Shown here piece after piece: positions 35,807 through 45,564 of a stretch of 64,000 nucleotides of DNA. The first letter of the stretch is position 1. Every line of letters begins with the position of its first letter. The stretch lies in assembly GCF_900091615.1 (NCBI RefSeq), contig NZ_FMIA01000002.1, positions 1,612,001-1,676,000 of the forward strand, in the 5' to 3' direction. The DNA is from Micromonospora yangpuensis. GTDB lineage: Bacteria; Actinomycetota; Actinomycetes; Mycobacteriales; Micromonosporaceae. The position numbers and the translations under genes are program-made. Under the pieces are notes generated by a model that saw only the letters and a program-made list of their open reading frames with translations, was not told where the DNA came from and searched no databases.

Positions 35807-38800
35807 TACGACTCCTCCCGTGGGGCCACCGGCTCCATCCGGATCTGCCCAGTTGGCTCCCGCAGCACCCGCCACAGCTCCCGCCCGGTCGCGGTGAGCA
35901 GCAGTTCCTGGTACGGGGCGGCGGACAGCTCGTGCTTGAAGATGGTCAGGCCGAGATGCAGCCCTTGGCGTTCGGCGATGCCGGGCAGGTAGCCGTCCCG
36001 CAGCCGGTTGAGTAGCTCGAACAGGTCGAGCCGGATCCGCAGCGCGGCGTGCTGGTCGGCTGCGCTCCGGTAGCCCAGCACCAGCTCCTGGGCACCACCC
36101 TCCAGGTAGGGCGACTGCGGCGCACCGTCCGCGCGCAACGACAGCTGCCCGGCGGGGAACAGCCGGTAGCTGCGGATCCTGCCGTCGGGCACCGATCGGA
36201 CCTGCAACGCCAACGCGTCGGCGATCCGGGCGGCGTCGCCGAGTCCTTCGCTGCGGTTCAGCGCGCCGATGAGCTCTGGCAGCCGAGACGGCAGGTCGTC
36301 CGGGCGGGCCAGCAGGTTCAGGAAGTCCGATGCCGAGCGGTACGGCAGCATCCGTCGTGACCGTTCGTCGTCGACGCACTCGAAGTAGAACCGGCGACGG
36401 GCGGCGGCGAGGTAGCGGCGGTGCGCCTGGCCGGTGGCTGAGCTCATTGCCGTGCCACGTGGCAGATCGCCTACCAGGCGTTGCAGCAGCTGCAGGTCGT
36501 ATTCACCGCGCTGGTCGACCGTCATCAGGGCGCGGCCGGCGTCCGGGCCGACGTAGTCGAGCCGGCGGTCCAGGCCCGGATCGGCGACCGCAGCGATATC
36601 GACTTGGGTCAACAGGTTCAGTAGTCGGTCGGCGCCGTCGACCGGCCCGGCCCAACTGTTGAAGTAGAAGCCGTCGAGCACCTCGGTGAGCTGGTCGCTG
36701 GCGTACAACTCGTGGATGTCCGCGCAGTCGAGACCGGAGGTGAGCATGAAGGCCAGCGCCGACTGGACGTCGCGGACGGTGATGTGCGCGATGCCGCGCA
36801 GCTCGGTCAGGCGGTAGAGCATCCGCAGCCGTGCCGTGATCTTCGGCCCGATCGCCGGGTGCGCGAAGGTTTGGGCGTTGTGCCGGGCGTAGCACTTGTC
36901 GACGAGCACACACCCGTCGCACCCCTCCCACCGTTGGGGGTGGGTCATCCGGCTTAGCATCCGGTCGAAGACGGCACCGTTGAGCTCGTCGGAGTCGTCC
37001 AGCAGGCTGCGGCGGTTGAGGTTGATGACCACGACGCCTGACTCAGCGGCACCTGGACCAGCGGCACTCGTGTCAGCGCCGGCGGTCGGCGCTTCGGACC
37101 GGCCGTGCAGACCGGTCAGCACCTGGTCGGCCAGGGTCGGGAACGTCGACCGGTGGGTGTCGAGGAAGTCGACCAGCCGACCTTCGTTGATCGCGATCAG
37201 CCGGGTTTCTCCGGCGACCCCGGCCAGGTCGGCACCGGCGAACGGCGCGAAGAAGTCCAGCAGGACATCGTCGTTGTGCTTGTCCGACTCGTCCTGGCTG
37301 CCGTCATGGTTGGTCCGCAGGACCAGGCCGGTGGGGGTCTCGAAGTCCGCTCCGTTGGCACGCCGCACGGGGATGCGCGGCCCGTCCTTGGTGGCGACCG
37401 TCAACAGCCGTTCCAGGAACGCGGTCTTGCCGTCGCCAGCGTTGCCAGTGATGATCACCAGCCGGTAGGCGCCGGCCAACACGTCGGGGGTGAGCTTGTC
37501 GTCCAGCGCGGTGGTCACGTAGAGATCGAACGCCGGGTTGCCGCCGGCGCGGGTGCCGGCGTTGCTCCAGACGCTTTGGCTGTAGAGCGTCTGCAGGTGC
37601 CCGACGAACGGGTTGCTGCCGGCCGACGACGGCGTGGGCGGCTGGAGCACCGGGTCGGCGGGCTCCGGTCGCACCGGCTCGAACACCTGGTCGCCGAGGT
37701 CGCGCAGCGCGTCGCGCAACTGCTGGGCGCTGGTGTACCGCTCGCTGCGCAGTGGGGCGATGGCGGTCAACAGGGTGTGGACGAGTCGTTCGGAGAGGTT
37801 GCCGAGCCCTGGCACCTGGCGTGGGTCATCGGGCCGCCGACCGATGGTGGCGGCGCGATCCGAGAACGGCCACTGACCGGTCAGCACCTCGTAGAGGGTC
37901 AGCCCGAGCGCGTAGACGTCCCGGTCGATGAGGTCGGCGCGGGTGACCGGCCCGCCGACGGCGAAGTCCGGCGGGGCGTAGCGGGCGGTGCCACCGGTGC
38001 GCGACAGGCTGGAATCGTCGGATACCGCCACGTTGAAGTCGATGATCTTGCAGCCGTTGTCGGTCCTCAGCAGGTTCGCGGGCTTGATGTCACAGTGGTA
38101 GATGCCGTTGTCGTGCAGGTAGGTAAGCCCGTCGGCGACGTCGATGCCGAGCCGCACGGTGTCCGCCGGCCCCAGCGCCCGCTGACTGACCAGGTCGGCG
38201 ACCTGCTGACCGTCGACGTATTCGAAGACCAGGTACGGGATCTCGCCGCCGTCGAGGAAGTCGGCGCTCTCTACCTTGACCACACTGGGATGTGCCGGCA
38301 GCCGCAGCAGCAGTTGATACTCGACCCGCAGCCGTTCGATCACTGAATCTCGGTCGCGGTGCACGATCTTCACCGCCCGGTCGAGGCCGGCAAGACGGTC
38401 GTACGCCTGGTAGGCGGTGCCGTAGGAGCCCGGCTTGCCGAGCCGGCGGCGGATGGTGAACTTGTGCGTCAGCTGGTGACCTGGCGGCAGGTCCCGGAAT
38501 TCGGGCTGCGGCGGCGTCGGCGTGGAGGCAGCCTTGGCCCGCTTGGTGTTGCCCGGTCGGATCAGCCACCCCAGGTCACGCAGGGCCTCGGCGGTGGTGG
38601 GCCGCGCCGATGGCGCCAACGCGCACATCCGGCGCAGCAGCTCGGCCAGCGCCGGACTGAGTCCGGCAGCGGTCATCACCTCCGGCGGCAGTACGCTGCC
38701 CCGGCGGATCTGGTCGTCGGTGGTGGCGAATGGCAGCTCGCCGGTGAGTAGCCGGTACGCGATCACCCCGGCGGCGTACACGTCGGACGCTGGGCTCATC

Positions 38801-39939
38801 GCCTGGGCCCGCCGCTGGCATTCGGGGGCGACGTAGGCCGGGTCGAGCGCGTCGGCCAGCCGGTCGATCACCGAGTGGTCTCGTGGCCCCTGTGGCCGGG
38901 CGTAGTCGAACCCGGTGAGCACGCCGCGGTTGTCCCGGGTGACCAGCACCGACGCCGGGGTCAACGCCCGGTGCAGCACCCGGTGGGTGTGCGCGTGGGT
39001 GAGCCCACGCAGCAGGTCCGCGACGATCCGCAGCCGCACGTCGGCGCTGAGCGCCTGCCGTGGGTCGGTCAGGTGCACGGTCAGCGGTTGGCCGTCGACG
39101 TCGTCGAGGACGAGGACGAACTGTCCTTCGTCGTCGGTGGGGAAGAAGTCGCGTCGGCCCACGATGTGCGGGCTCGGCGGCATCTTCGTCAGGACCTCGT
39201 ACGCGTTGCCGATCGCATGGCGCTGCATCGCCCGCTGATCGGCGGGCAGGAACGGGTCGGCCCGGTAGACCCGCAGCAGCACGGTCTCCGAGGCGACGAT
39301 GGTGGCGTTGCGGGCCCGGTACTCGGTGACCTCCTCGTCCCCGCCGAGCCGTTCGCAGACCTGCCAGTTGCCGAAGTGTCGGGGCCCGGTGCGACGGCGG
39401 ACACCGCTGCCCAGGGCGTTGAGGACGGTCGCCTGCTGGGCTCGGATGTCGCGGATCATGCCGGCCCGGATCCGGGCCGGGTCATCGAGGGCCGGTATCA
39501 GGCTGGGCAAATCGACGACGTCGATGGCGTCGGCGTCGGGGCGGTCGCTGGGGTCGACCAGCCGGGCGTCGCGACCGACCAGGACCACCAGGTGGCCCAC
39601 GTAGACCTGGGAAAGCTCGGGTCGGGCCCGCTCCAATATGCCTTTCAAGGCCCTGGCGTGCCCCCGGAGTTTGCGCACCGGCGAGGCGAACGAGTCGCGG
39701 CCCTGTGGATACCACCGGACGCCAGCGACGTCGATCCGACCGGCGGTGCCCTTTACGTCGATCAGGTGTACGGCCCGGGTGGTCACCACTACCAGATCCA
39801 CTTCGTACGCGGTGTCGCGCACCGGGATCTCGATGTTGTGCAGCACGAACCAGTCGCCGGGAGCGTTGTCCCGCAGGTGCGCGATGACCCGGCGTTCCCC
39901 GTCGTTGGCCGGGGTGGACCCACCAACGATCTCAGCCAC
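35806..39939 (-). CDS. mad6: MADS protein kinase MAD6 (NERD, two kinase folds, P-loop ATPase)
   Basis: 1377 aa from GTG 39939, 2 nt after the MAD5 stop. Residues ~10-75 look like a NERD nuclease-related domain (YEVDLVVVTTRAVHLIDVKG). A first kinase fold (~190-460) lacks catalytic residues: HRALTPASVLV replaces HRDLKPxN and GFDYAR replaces DFG. A second kinase fold (~490-760) is intact: GSYGTAYQAYD, IYHCDIKPANLL near 616 and CKIIDFNVAV. A P-loop ATPase follows with LVIITGNAGDGKTAFLERLL near 833. This is a rare chain: nuclease-like, dead kinase, live kinase, ATPase. In MADS the kinase is thought to signal or execute the defence response. Confidence 0.75.
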   Translation of the reverse strand: MAEIVGGSTPANDGERRVIAHLRDNAPGDWFVLHNIEIPVRDTAYEVDLVVVTTRAVHLIDVKGTAGRIDVAGVRWYPQGRDSFASPVRKLRGHARALKGILERARPELSQVYVGHLVVLVGRDARLVDPSDRPDADAIDVVDLPSLIPALDDPARIRAGMIRDIRAQQATVLNALGSGVRRRTGPRHFGNWQVCERLGGDEEVTEYRARNATIVASETVLLRVYRADPFLPADQRAMQRHAIGNAYEVLTKMPPSPHIVGRRDFFPTDDEGQFVLVLDDVDGQPLTVHLTDPRQALSADVRLRIVADLLRGLTHAHTHRVLHRALTPASVLVTRDNRGVLTGFDYARPQGPRDHSVIDRLADALDPAYVAPECQRRAQAMSPASDVYAAGVIAYRLLTGELPFATTDDQIRRGSVLPPEVMTAAGLSPALAELLRRMCALAPSARPTTAEALRDLGWLIRPGNTKRAKAASTPTPPQPEFRDLPPGHQLTHKFTIRRRLGKPGSYGTAYQAYDRLAGLDRAVKIVHRDRDSVIERLRVEYQLLLRLPAHPSVVKVESADFLDGGEIPYLVFEYVDGQQVADLVSQRALGPADTVRLGIDVADGLTYLHDNGIYHCDIKPANLLRTDNGCKIIDFNVAVSDDSSLSRTGGTARYAPPDFAVGGPVTRADLIDRDVYALGLTLYEVLTGQWPFSDRAATIGRRPDDPRQVPGLGNLSERLVHTLLTAIAPLRSERYTSAQQLRDALRDLGDQVFEPVRPEPADPVLQPPTPSSAGSNPFVGHLQTLYSQSVWSNAGTRAGGNPAFDLYVTTALDDKLTPDVLAGAYRLVIITGNAGDGKTAFLERLLTVATKDGPRIPVRRANGADFETPTGLVLRTNHDGSQDESDKHNDDVLLDFFAPFAGADLAGVAGETRLIAINEGRLVDFLDTHRSTFPTLADQVLTGLHGRSEAPTAGADTSAAGPGAAESGVVVINLNRRSLLDDSDELNGAVFDRMLSRMTHPQRWEGCDGCVLVDKCYARHNAQTFAHPAIGPKITARLRMLYRLTELRGIAHITVRDVQSALAFMLTSGLDCADIHELYASDQLTEVLDGFYFNSWAGPVDGADRLLNLLTQVDIAAVADPGLDRRLDYVGPDAGRALMTVDQRGEYDLQLLQRLVGDLPRGTAMSSATGQAHRRYLAAARRRFYFECVDDERSRRMLPYRSASDFLNLLARPDDLPSRLPELIGALNRSEGLGDAARIADALALQVRSVPDGRIRSYRLFPAGQLSLRADGAPQSPYLEGGAQELVLGYRSAADQHAALRIRLDLFELLNRLRDGYLPGIAERQGLHLGLTIFKHELSAAPYQELLLTATGRELWRVLREPTGQIRMEPVAPREES

Positions 39940-39941
39940 GA

Positions 39942-41348
39942 TCAGCGAGCCGCCTCTCGCACCGCCTTGTCGAGCAGAGCAAACGCCTCGTCCTCCTTGC
40001 GGTCCGCGTCGTCGCGGTCACGATACGCCTGCCGGACAACCCCAGCGATCCGCTCCCGGTCCGCCGCCGCCGCCATCGGCACTGGTAGGTCACGAAGCAA
40101 GGACGGGTGATACTCCTGTTGCTTGCCGCCAACGCTCATCGACCGAAGTATGCGGAAAGCCGCATCTGTGCGGAAGAATGCGAACAAGTAAGCACCAGGC
40201 GCATCCTCCTGGCCTGAGACGACGCGGACGAAATCCTGACTGTATGCGTTACTCAGGGCGCGTCCTGTTGCCAGGAGAGAGCGGCCGAACACCTCACGTT
40301 CGCCAAGTGTGCCGTGTGCGGCGATCAGGACAGTCTCATCAGTCATGTGAATATCGTCCGGAGCTAGCTTGGGATTGATCCAGCGCCCCGACGGGCGCAG
40401 CCAGAATGCCTGCCGTTGCCCAACGAGCCTTACCCCGTGAAGCGAATCGGAGTCGTATCGTTTGAACCGTGCTCCGGTTCGAAGCGATCCGCCGGTGCAG
40501 ATGTCGCCGAGGGGGCGGTGGGGGACCGAGCGGAGGGCGTCGATGATGCGGCGGGCGCGGGGGGAGTAGTTAAGGGCCCGCAGGGACAGAGCGGTGGGCC
40601 GCTCGATGGTGAAGCCTAGGTCACGCTCCCGGTCGTGCCAGCGCAGGTCGAGCAACTCGGGGATACCGGCGCTGACGAAGAGATAGCGGGTCGCCTCCCG
40701 TACCCCGTCTTCGTAGTGCTGCCGCAGCTGCATCGCCTCGGTGATCAGGGCGTCGATCCGCTCCTCGACGCCGCCGCCGAAGCGGGGCACCGGCAGTTCG
40801 GTGACGTGGCTCGGCTCGATGTGCCTGACGCTGGTGCCGTAGATGCCGCCCTTGATCACCGGGATGCCGAATGGGCTGGCCAGGAAGGTGTAGAGATAGC
40901 CGGCTGGAATCCGGGCGAGGTCCGGCACCACCCGCATGACGTGTTCGCTACACGCCGCGCCGGCCATGCTGAGCCGGGCGTAGGTGACGCGGCCGGCGGT
41001 CATCCCGGAGCGGGTGACCAGGGTCCAGCCTGGCTCCAGCGGCAACTTCGGGTTTTCCTTGAACGACCTCTTGGTGATCATCGGCAGGTTGGATAGGTCG
41101 GCCTCGAAGATGTCGGCGCTGCCGAGGAACGGCACCCCGTGTGCCGGGTCGGTGGTCCACTCGCGCGTCACTCGGCCGGCGTGGAAGATTCGCGCGGTAA
41201 TTGCGTGCAGCAAATCACTGTGCGGCATCCGGTCCAGGTACTTGCGGGCGGCGTAGGCATCGGAGACGTACGGCCCCGGGTCGAGGCGGAACCCCTGCTC
41301 GGCCAGCCAGCTTGCCTGGACGGGATTGTCTGGGCTGGCCAGCTTCAC
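39942..41348 (-). CDS. mad5: MADS specificity subunit MAD5 (type I HsdS-like)
   Basis: 468 aa, GTG overlapping the MAD4 stop (GTGA). Two target-recognition halves are visible. The first ends with SHVTELPVPRFGGGVEERIDALITEAMQLRQHYEDG, the second with YHPSLLRDLPVPMAAAADRERIAGVVRQAYRDRDDAD; each is a DLPVP-type strand followed by a long conserved helix as in type I S subunits. It should direct the MAD2 methyltransferase to its target sequence. A separate HsdR is not present, although MAD2 has an HsdR-N-like start. Confidence 0.8.
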   Translation of the reverse strand: MKLASPDNPVQASWLAEQGFRLDPGPYVSDAYAARKYLDRMPHSDLLHAITARIFHAGRVTREWTTDPAHGVPFLGSADIFEADLSNLPMITKRSFKENPKLPLEPGWTLVTRSGMTAGRVTYARLSMAGAACSEHVMRVVPDLARIPAGYLYTFLASPFGIPVIKGGIYGTSVRHIEPSHVTELPVPRFGGGVEERIDALITEAMQLRQHYEDGVREATRYLFVSAGIPELLDLRWHDRERDLGFTIERPTALSLRALNYSPRARRIIDALRSVPHRPLGDICTGGSLRTGARFKRYDSDSLHGVRLVGQRQAFWLRPSGRWINPKLAPDDIHMTDETVLIAAHGTLGEREVFGRSLLATGRALSNAYSQDFVRVVSGQEDAPGAYLFAFFRTDAAFRILRSMSVGGKQQEYHPSLLRDLPVPMAAAADRERIAGVVRQAYRDRDDADRKEDEAFALLDKAVREAAR

Positions 41349-42001
41349 AGCTCCTCCTCGGGGAACCAGTCACGTAGCGTGTCGCGCAGTTTCAGGAACG
41401 CCGGATCGACGCAGCCCCTGACGGAGATCCCGGCCGCCAGTCGCTTGAACAGCGCCGGTGAGCGGTCCACCTTGTACCCGTCGCGGCGCAGGTCGCGGTA
41501 GCGATCGCGCAGATGTTCGAGGGCTTCCTTCGGTCGCGCCGGTTTGGCCCGGTCGTGCGGCCAGTGGCCGCTGTCGGCCAGGATCTGCCGGAAGTTGGCG
41601 GGGCAGTTGAGTGCCTGGGCGACTCGGGGGTTGTCCTGCCAGACCCACGCCTCCAGCTCGGGCTCGATCACGATCACCGCGAACTCGGCCCAGGTGTCGC
41701 GCATCCGTTGGTTGAGATCGTTGTAGATCTTTTCCGGCCCGGGGGTGCCCTGCCAGTCGTTGTCCAGCATGATCACCGCACGGTGGTGGCTGCGCCGGAA
41801 TCTGCGCAGCAGCTCCGGCCCTTGCCGGTAGACCCCGGGATCCTTGGTGGGGGAGACAAACACATCGTCGCGCGGGTCGAAGGCGAACCGTTGGCAGCCC
41901 ACGCTTCGGTGGAACTCGGGTCGCCCGAGGAATCCGTGCAGCAGCTGCTGCATCGAGCCGTCGGCGACCAGGAAGATCACGTCACGCATGGGTGGGGGCA
42001 T
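41345..42001 (-). CDS. mad4: MADS protein MAD4, TOPRIM-like
   Basis: 218 aa; ATG 42001 used, ATG 41989 (MRDVIFLVADGS) is an alternative. The order of a strand VIFLVADGSMQQLL, a strand HRAVIMLDNDWQG and VIVIEPELEAWVW resembles the OLD/DUF4276 TOPRIM fold, in which acidic residues hold metal, but the first Glu is replaced by Asp-Gly. It sits between the AAA ATPase MAD3 and the S subunit. OLD-type ATPases usually carry a TOPRIM nuclease, so MAD3 and MAD4 may be the two halves of an OLD/Gabija-like pair. That pairing is my inference. Confidence 0.65.
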   Translation of the reverse strand: MPPPMRDVIFLVADGSMQQLLHGFLGRPEFHRSVGCQRFAFDPRDDVFVSPTKDPGVYRQGPELLRRFRRSHHRAVIMLDNDWQGTPGPEKIYNDLNQRMRDTWAEFAVIVIEPELEAWVWQDNPRVAQALNCPANFRQILADSGHWPHDRAKPARPKEALEHLRDRYRDLRRDGYKVDRSPALFKRLAAGISVRGCVDPAFLKLRDTLRDWFPEEEL

Positions 42002-42016
42002 CCGGGGGTGGGAGGG

Positions 42017-43315
42017 TCACGAGAGCACTCCTGAGGCGAAGAGGGTGCCGATGTCGACGCTGCCGCGCCAGTCCTGCATCCGAGGGTGCGCGGTGCCGGG
42101 GATGACCTCGACCGCGCCGTCGCCGTCGAGCCGGGCGAGCACGATGTTGGCGAGGTCGGTGTTGGCCAGCACGATCGGCGACTGGGTGGAGATCCACACC
42201 TGGTCGTCGGTGAGGGCGGCCAGTGACTGCACCACGGTCTCGATGGCCCGTGGGTGGATGCCGTTCTCCGGTTCCTCGGTAACCAGCAGGCGGGGCCGCG
42301 CGGAGCTGGGCAGGTAGGGCAGCAGCGACAGCGACAGGATCCGCAGGGTCCCCTCGGACAGCCCGGATGATGTGACCCGGTAGCCGCCGACGTACTCCAC
42401 CGAGAGGTAGGCGTAGTGGTCGTCGGCACGCTCGATCGCCGTGACCCCGGTGATCTGCGGCAGCGCCGTCTGCAGGTGATCGATCCAGTAGGCGAACCCT
42501 TGTGGATCTTCCTGTTGCAGGTGCAGCACCAGCCAGGGCAGGTTGCGTCCGGAGGGCAGCACCCGCAGCGGGTCACCGGGCGCGGCGGCCTGGCGCAGCT
42601 GGGCCCAGTCCGGATCGAAGAAGACGGCACCTTCACGCAGCAGGTTGGCGAACCAGAGCGCTGCCGGGAACAGCTCCGGGTCCGCCGGCACGGCGGCGAG
42701 CGCAACCTGACTGGCCGGCACTCGGAAGTCCGGCACCTTTGGGCCTCGGGTGGTCGTCTCGGCGGTGAACGCGGTCGGCTCGCCTGGCCCGCGTTGGATG
42801 ACCGGCTGGGCGGCTTGGCGGGCGGACCGGCCGCGCCTGGGCAGGTTGGCTCCCTGCATCGCGATGCCCGCCGCCGGGCGCCGCCGGTCGACGGCGGAGA
42901 AGAGGTAGAGGTATTCCTCGTCGACCTGCAACTCGTCGTTGAAGATCCGCAGCCGCAGCTCGTACCGCAGACGATCCGGGATCCGGTGCATCATCGCCGC
43001 GGTGCTGCGGCTGGCCATGGTGTTGACGATGTCGGCGGGCAACGCGGCCTCGATGGTGAAGGCCACGCTGTCGCCGCGCCCCTGGTGCACCAGCTCGGTG
43101 AGGGTGTGCGCCCGGGGCACGCCGCGCCACTCCGGTGCGCGGAGGAAGGCGTCGGCCACCCGCTGCTGGGCGAGCAGGTCACCGAGCAGCACCGGGATGT
43201 CCAGCAGGGTGCTCTTGCCGGCACCATTGGCACCGGCGAGCACGTGGAACTCGCCCAGGTCGATGCTGAGCTGTGCGAAGCAGCGGTAGTGGTAGGCCTC
43301 GATCCGGGTAATCAT
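42017..43315 (-). CDS. mad3: MADS AAA-family ATPase MAD3 (OLD-like)
   Basis: 432 aa, ATG 43315 overlapping the MAD2 stop (ATGA). The start ITRIEAYHYRCFAQLSIDLG and Walker A HVLAGANGAGKSTLLDIPVL (near 28) are typical of SMC/RecF/OLD-like ATPases. The C-terminal half carries SEGTLRILSLSLLPYL (signature), RLLVTEEPENGIHPRAIE (Walker B) and VWISTQSPIVLAN (switch His replaced by Gln). It lacks a TOPRIM domain of its own. It is the second gene of the visible MADS operon. Confidence 0.8.
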   Translation of the reverse strand: MITRIEAYHYRCFAQLSIDLGEFHVLAGANGAGKSTLLDIPVLLGDLLAQQRVADAFLRAPEWRGVPRAHTLTELVHQGRGDSVAFTIEAALPADIVNTMASRSTAAMMHRIPDRLRYELRLRIFNDELQVDEEYLYLFSAVDRRRPAAGIAMQGANLPRRGRSARQAAQPVIQRGPGEPTAFTAETTTRGPKVPDFRVPASQVALAAVPADPELFPAALWFANLLREGAVFFDPDWAQLRQAAAPGDPLRVLPSGRNLPWLVLHLQQEDPQGFAYWIDHLQTALPQITGVTAIERADDHYAYLSVEYVGGYRVTSSGLSEGTLRILSLSLLPYLPSSARPRLLVTEEPENGIHPRAIETVVQSLAALTDDQVWISTQSPIVLANTDLANIVLARLDGDGAVEVIPGTAHPRMQDWRGSVDIGTLFASGVLS

Positions 43316-45408
43316 GTGCGCTCCCCTGGCTCGGGGTGCTCCGCGCGAAATCGCCGGTAGGCTTGGACGATCTCCGGCAGGTCGTTGTCGACGACCTCTT
43401 TCTTGCGGGTGACGTCTCGATAGCTGCTGCCGCCGTTGCGATAGACCGGGATCCGCTCCACAGTGTCCTGCAGGATCGGCACGCCGTCCGGCCGGCACTT
43501 GTAGATCTTGTTGCCGCGCCGGTCTACTCCGACCTTCTCCGCCACCGCCATGAAGACCGGATAGTCGGGCTGCTCGCCCAGCTCGGCTGCCAGCTTCTCC
43601 CGGTCGGTCTTCTTCTTGAGCAGCAGCACCGAGGTGAGGATGTTGACGTGGGCGTCGACGATGAAGGTCTCCACCGGCAGCTCGACGCTGGCCAGGATCC
43701 AGCAGTTGTCCAGCACCCAGCGGCGGATCCCTTCGTCCACCGGGCCGGGGTTGGACAGGATGCCATTGGGCAGCACGATGCCGATCCGCCCGCCGGGCCG
43801 GACCCATTCGACCGCCCGTTGGATGAACAACTGCTCCGGCGACATCGCCGACACCCGGCCAGGCCCGGCCTCGACCTGGCCGGTCTGCCGGTTGCGGACC
43901 CAGGACTGGGCCACCCCGTCGCGGTACGCGTCGAGAATGTCCGCGTCTTCGATCTTGATGTCCGAGCCGAACGGGGGGTTGGTCATCAGGACGTCGATGC
44001 TGCCCAGCGGGATCTTCTCGGCTGCGGCGTGCCGTTCGGTCAGGTGGCCGCCGGGAAAGGCGAGGGAGTCCAAGTGGAAGACGTTGCCCTCTTCGCCGGT
44101 GGAGAGCATGACGCTCATCTGCGAGGCACGCACCAGGAATGGGTCGAAGTCGGCCCCGAACAGATGCGTCCGCGAGTACTGGGCCAGCCGCTCCTGGTGC
44201 TCGATCAACTGTGCCTCGGTGTCGGGCAGACCCTTGGTGCCCGCCGCTGCACGCCACTGGTCGAGCAGATAGCGCAAGGGCTCCCGGAGGAAACCACCGG
44301 TGCCACAGGCCGGGTCGAGGATGGTTTCGTGCTCCTTGGGGTCGAGCATCTGCACCATCAACTCCACGGCGCCCTTCGGGGTGAAGTACTGCCCCCGGTC
44401 GCCGCGCAGGTTGATGCCGACCAACTCCTGATACGCCATGCCCTTGACGTCGATGTCGGTGCCGGCCAGGTCGTAGGAGGCGAGCTCGCCGACGATGAAG
44501 GCGAGCGCACGCGGCGAAAGGCTGATCTGGTCGCGGTCGGTGAACAGCGGGTAGTTCTTCTTCACCTCGTCGAAGAGCTCATGAATGCGTCCGGCGATGT
44601 CGGCTCGGCCTTCGTTGGTGAAAGGTTCGGCCGGTAGGGCGTAGAACCGGGGTGCGTGGTGCTGTCGGCGGCTGATCCGCTCGTCGTGCACCTTGGCGAA
44701 GATCAGGTAGAGGAACTGCCAGAAAGCGGCATCCTTGGGCAACCCTTCGTTGCCGTGCACGTAGTTGTGGCAGCGCCGGAAGGCGGTCTTGAGCATGGCT
44801 GCCTCGCCTCGGCGGAGCCGGGCTGCAGAGCCGCTCGCGGCGCCGAAGCTGCTGGCGGCGTCGATCGGCCAGTCGGCCCGCGCCGGGAATTTGACGCCGA
44901 ATCGGGTATTTTCCCGCTGCAGGAAGAAGAAGTCCAGGCCGTTGGTCCACAGGCCGTACTGCGCGTTGGGGGTGGCCGGCGTGCCGAGTAGATCCTCAAG
45001 CTCCTCCAGATCCTGCCGGGCCTGCTCATGGGTCCTGATCTTGGTGACGGCCCGGCTGACCTTCGGCTCCGGTTTGCAGATCACCACCCGTTGCAGGTTC
45101 TCCAGGGTCTGCTGCGCGCCAGGGGTGAAGACCGCGATATCGGCCTTGCGGATGCGCCGGCGTCGCCCCTCGATGTCGACCGGGATCGGGAAGTCGCGCG
45201 CCATGTCGTCGACCGAGATGCCGTACTCCACGGCCAGGGCTCGGGCGATGCGCTGGCGGACCTCTTCGTTGCCGCGCAGTCGGACCGGCTTGTTGGTGAT
45301 GAAGTCGATGGTCTCGTCTGTTGCCAGGGACTTCGGCCCAGCTCCGGCGACCGCTGCCGTGCTGGATTCGTCGCCCGACGCGACGTCATGGCCCCTGTCG
45401 TCAACCAT
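43312..45408 (-). CDS. mad2: MADS DNA methyltransferase MAD2
   Basis: 698 aa from ATG 45408; GTG 45483 is an alternative. Residues ~30-180 match the HsdR N-terminal type (VRLRGNEEVRQRIARALAVE ... KADIAVFTPG ... VICKPEPK), here with IKPE-like catalytic positions. Residues ~320-640 are an N6-adenine methyltransferase: LDPACGTGGFLREPLRYLL (AdoMet motif I, near 366) and VLMTNPPFGSD (catalytic NPPF, near 478), with GGRIGIVLPNGILSN. It should methylate host DNA at the site chosen by MAD5, marking self. It is the first MADS gene found; no helix-turn-helix gene (MAD1) precedes it. Confidence 0.85.
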   Translation of the reverse strand: MVDDRGHDVASGDESSTAAVAGAGPKSLATDETIDFITNKPVRLRGNEEVRQRIARALAVEYGISVDDMARDFPIPVDIEGRRRRIRKADIAVFTPGAQQTLENLQRVVICKPEPKVSRAVTKIRTHEQARQDLEELEDLLGTPATPNAQYGLWTNGLDFFFLQRENTRFGVKFPARADWPIDAASSFGAASGSAARLRRGEAAMLKTAFRRCHNYVHGNEGLPKDAAFWQFLYLIFAKVHDERISRRQHHAPRFYALPAEPFTNEGRADIAGRIHELFDEVKKNYPLFTDRDQISLSPRALAFIVGELASYDLAGTDIDVKGMAYQELVGINLRGDRGQYFTPKGAVELMVQMLDPKEHETILDPACGTGGFLREPLRYLLDQWRAAAGTKGLPDTEAQLIEHQERLAQYSRTHLFGADFDPFLVRASQMSVMLSTGEEGNVFHLDSLAFPGGHLTERHAAAEKIPLGSIDVLMTNPPFGSDIKIEDADILDAYRDGVAQSWVRNRQTGQVEAGPGRVSAMSPEQLFIQRAVEWVRPGGRIGIVLPNGILSNPGPVDEGIRRWVLDNCWILASVELPVETFIVDAHVNILTSVLLLKKKTDREKLAAELGEQPDYPVFMAVAEKVGVDRRGNKIYKCRPDGVPILQDTVERIPVYRNGGSSYRDVTRKKEVVDNDLPEIVQAYRRFRAEHPEPGERT

Positions 45409-45564
45409 CCGCTGTGCCAACCCCTCTGAGCCGATCAAGTCTCGATCATTGTCGCCTGTGCGACCGACACTCCCGCGCGCCACCCCCGACCTACCCGGGG
45501 TGGCGAGGGTAGATCCGAGGGCGCGCTGGTGTTCAGAGCAGGAGGTGGCCAGCGCAAAAGGTGG

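Noticed and set aside
37105..38346. Long plus-strand ORFs over MAD6 (also 38875-40110)
   Set aside because: They are mirror frames of the high-GC kinase gene; MAD6 on the minus strand shows clear kinase and ATPase motifs.
22554..45408. DISARM or BREX (helicase, PLD protein and methyltransferase in one island)
   Set aside because: No DrmA/DrmB, PglZ, BrxC or BrxL-like protein is present. The helicase is UPF1-like with a kinase frame, and the methyltransferase belongs to the MAD2-8 order.
43312..45408. Ordinary type I restriction-modification system
   Set aside because: There is no HsdR translocase. The M and S genes are embedded with ATPase, kinase and HerA-like genes in a strict operon.
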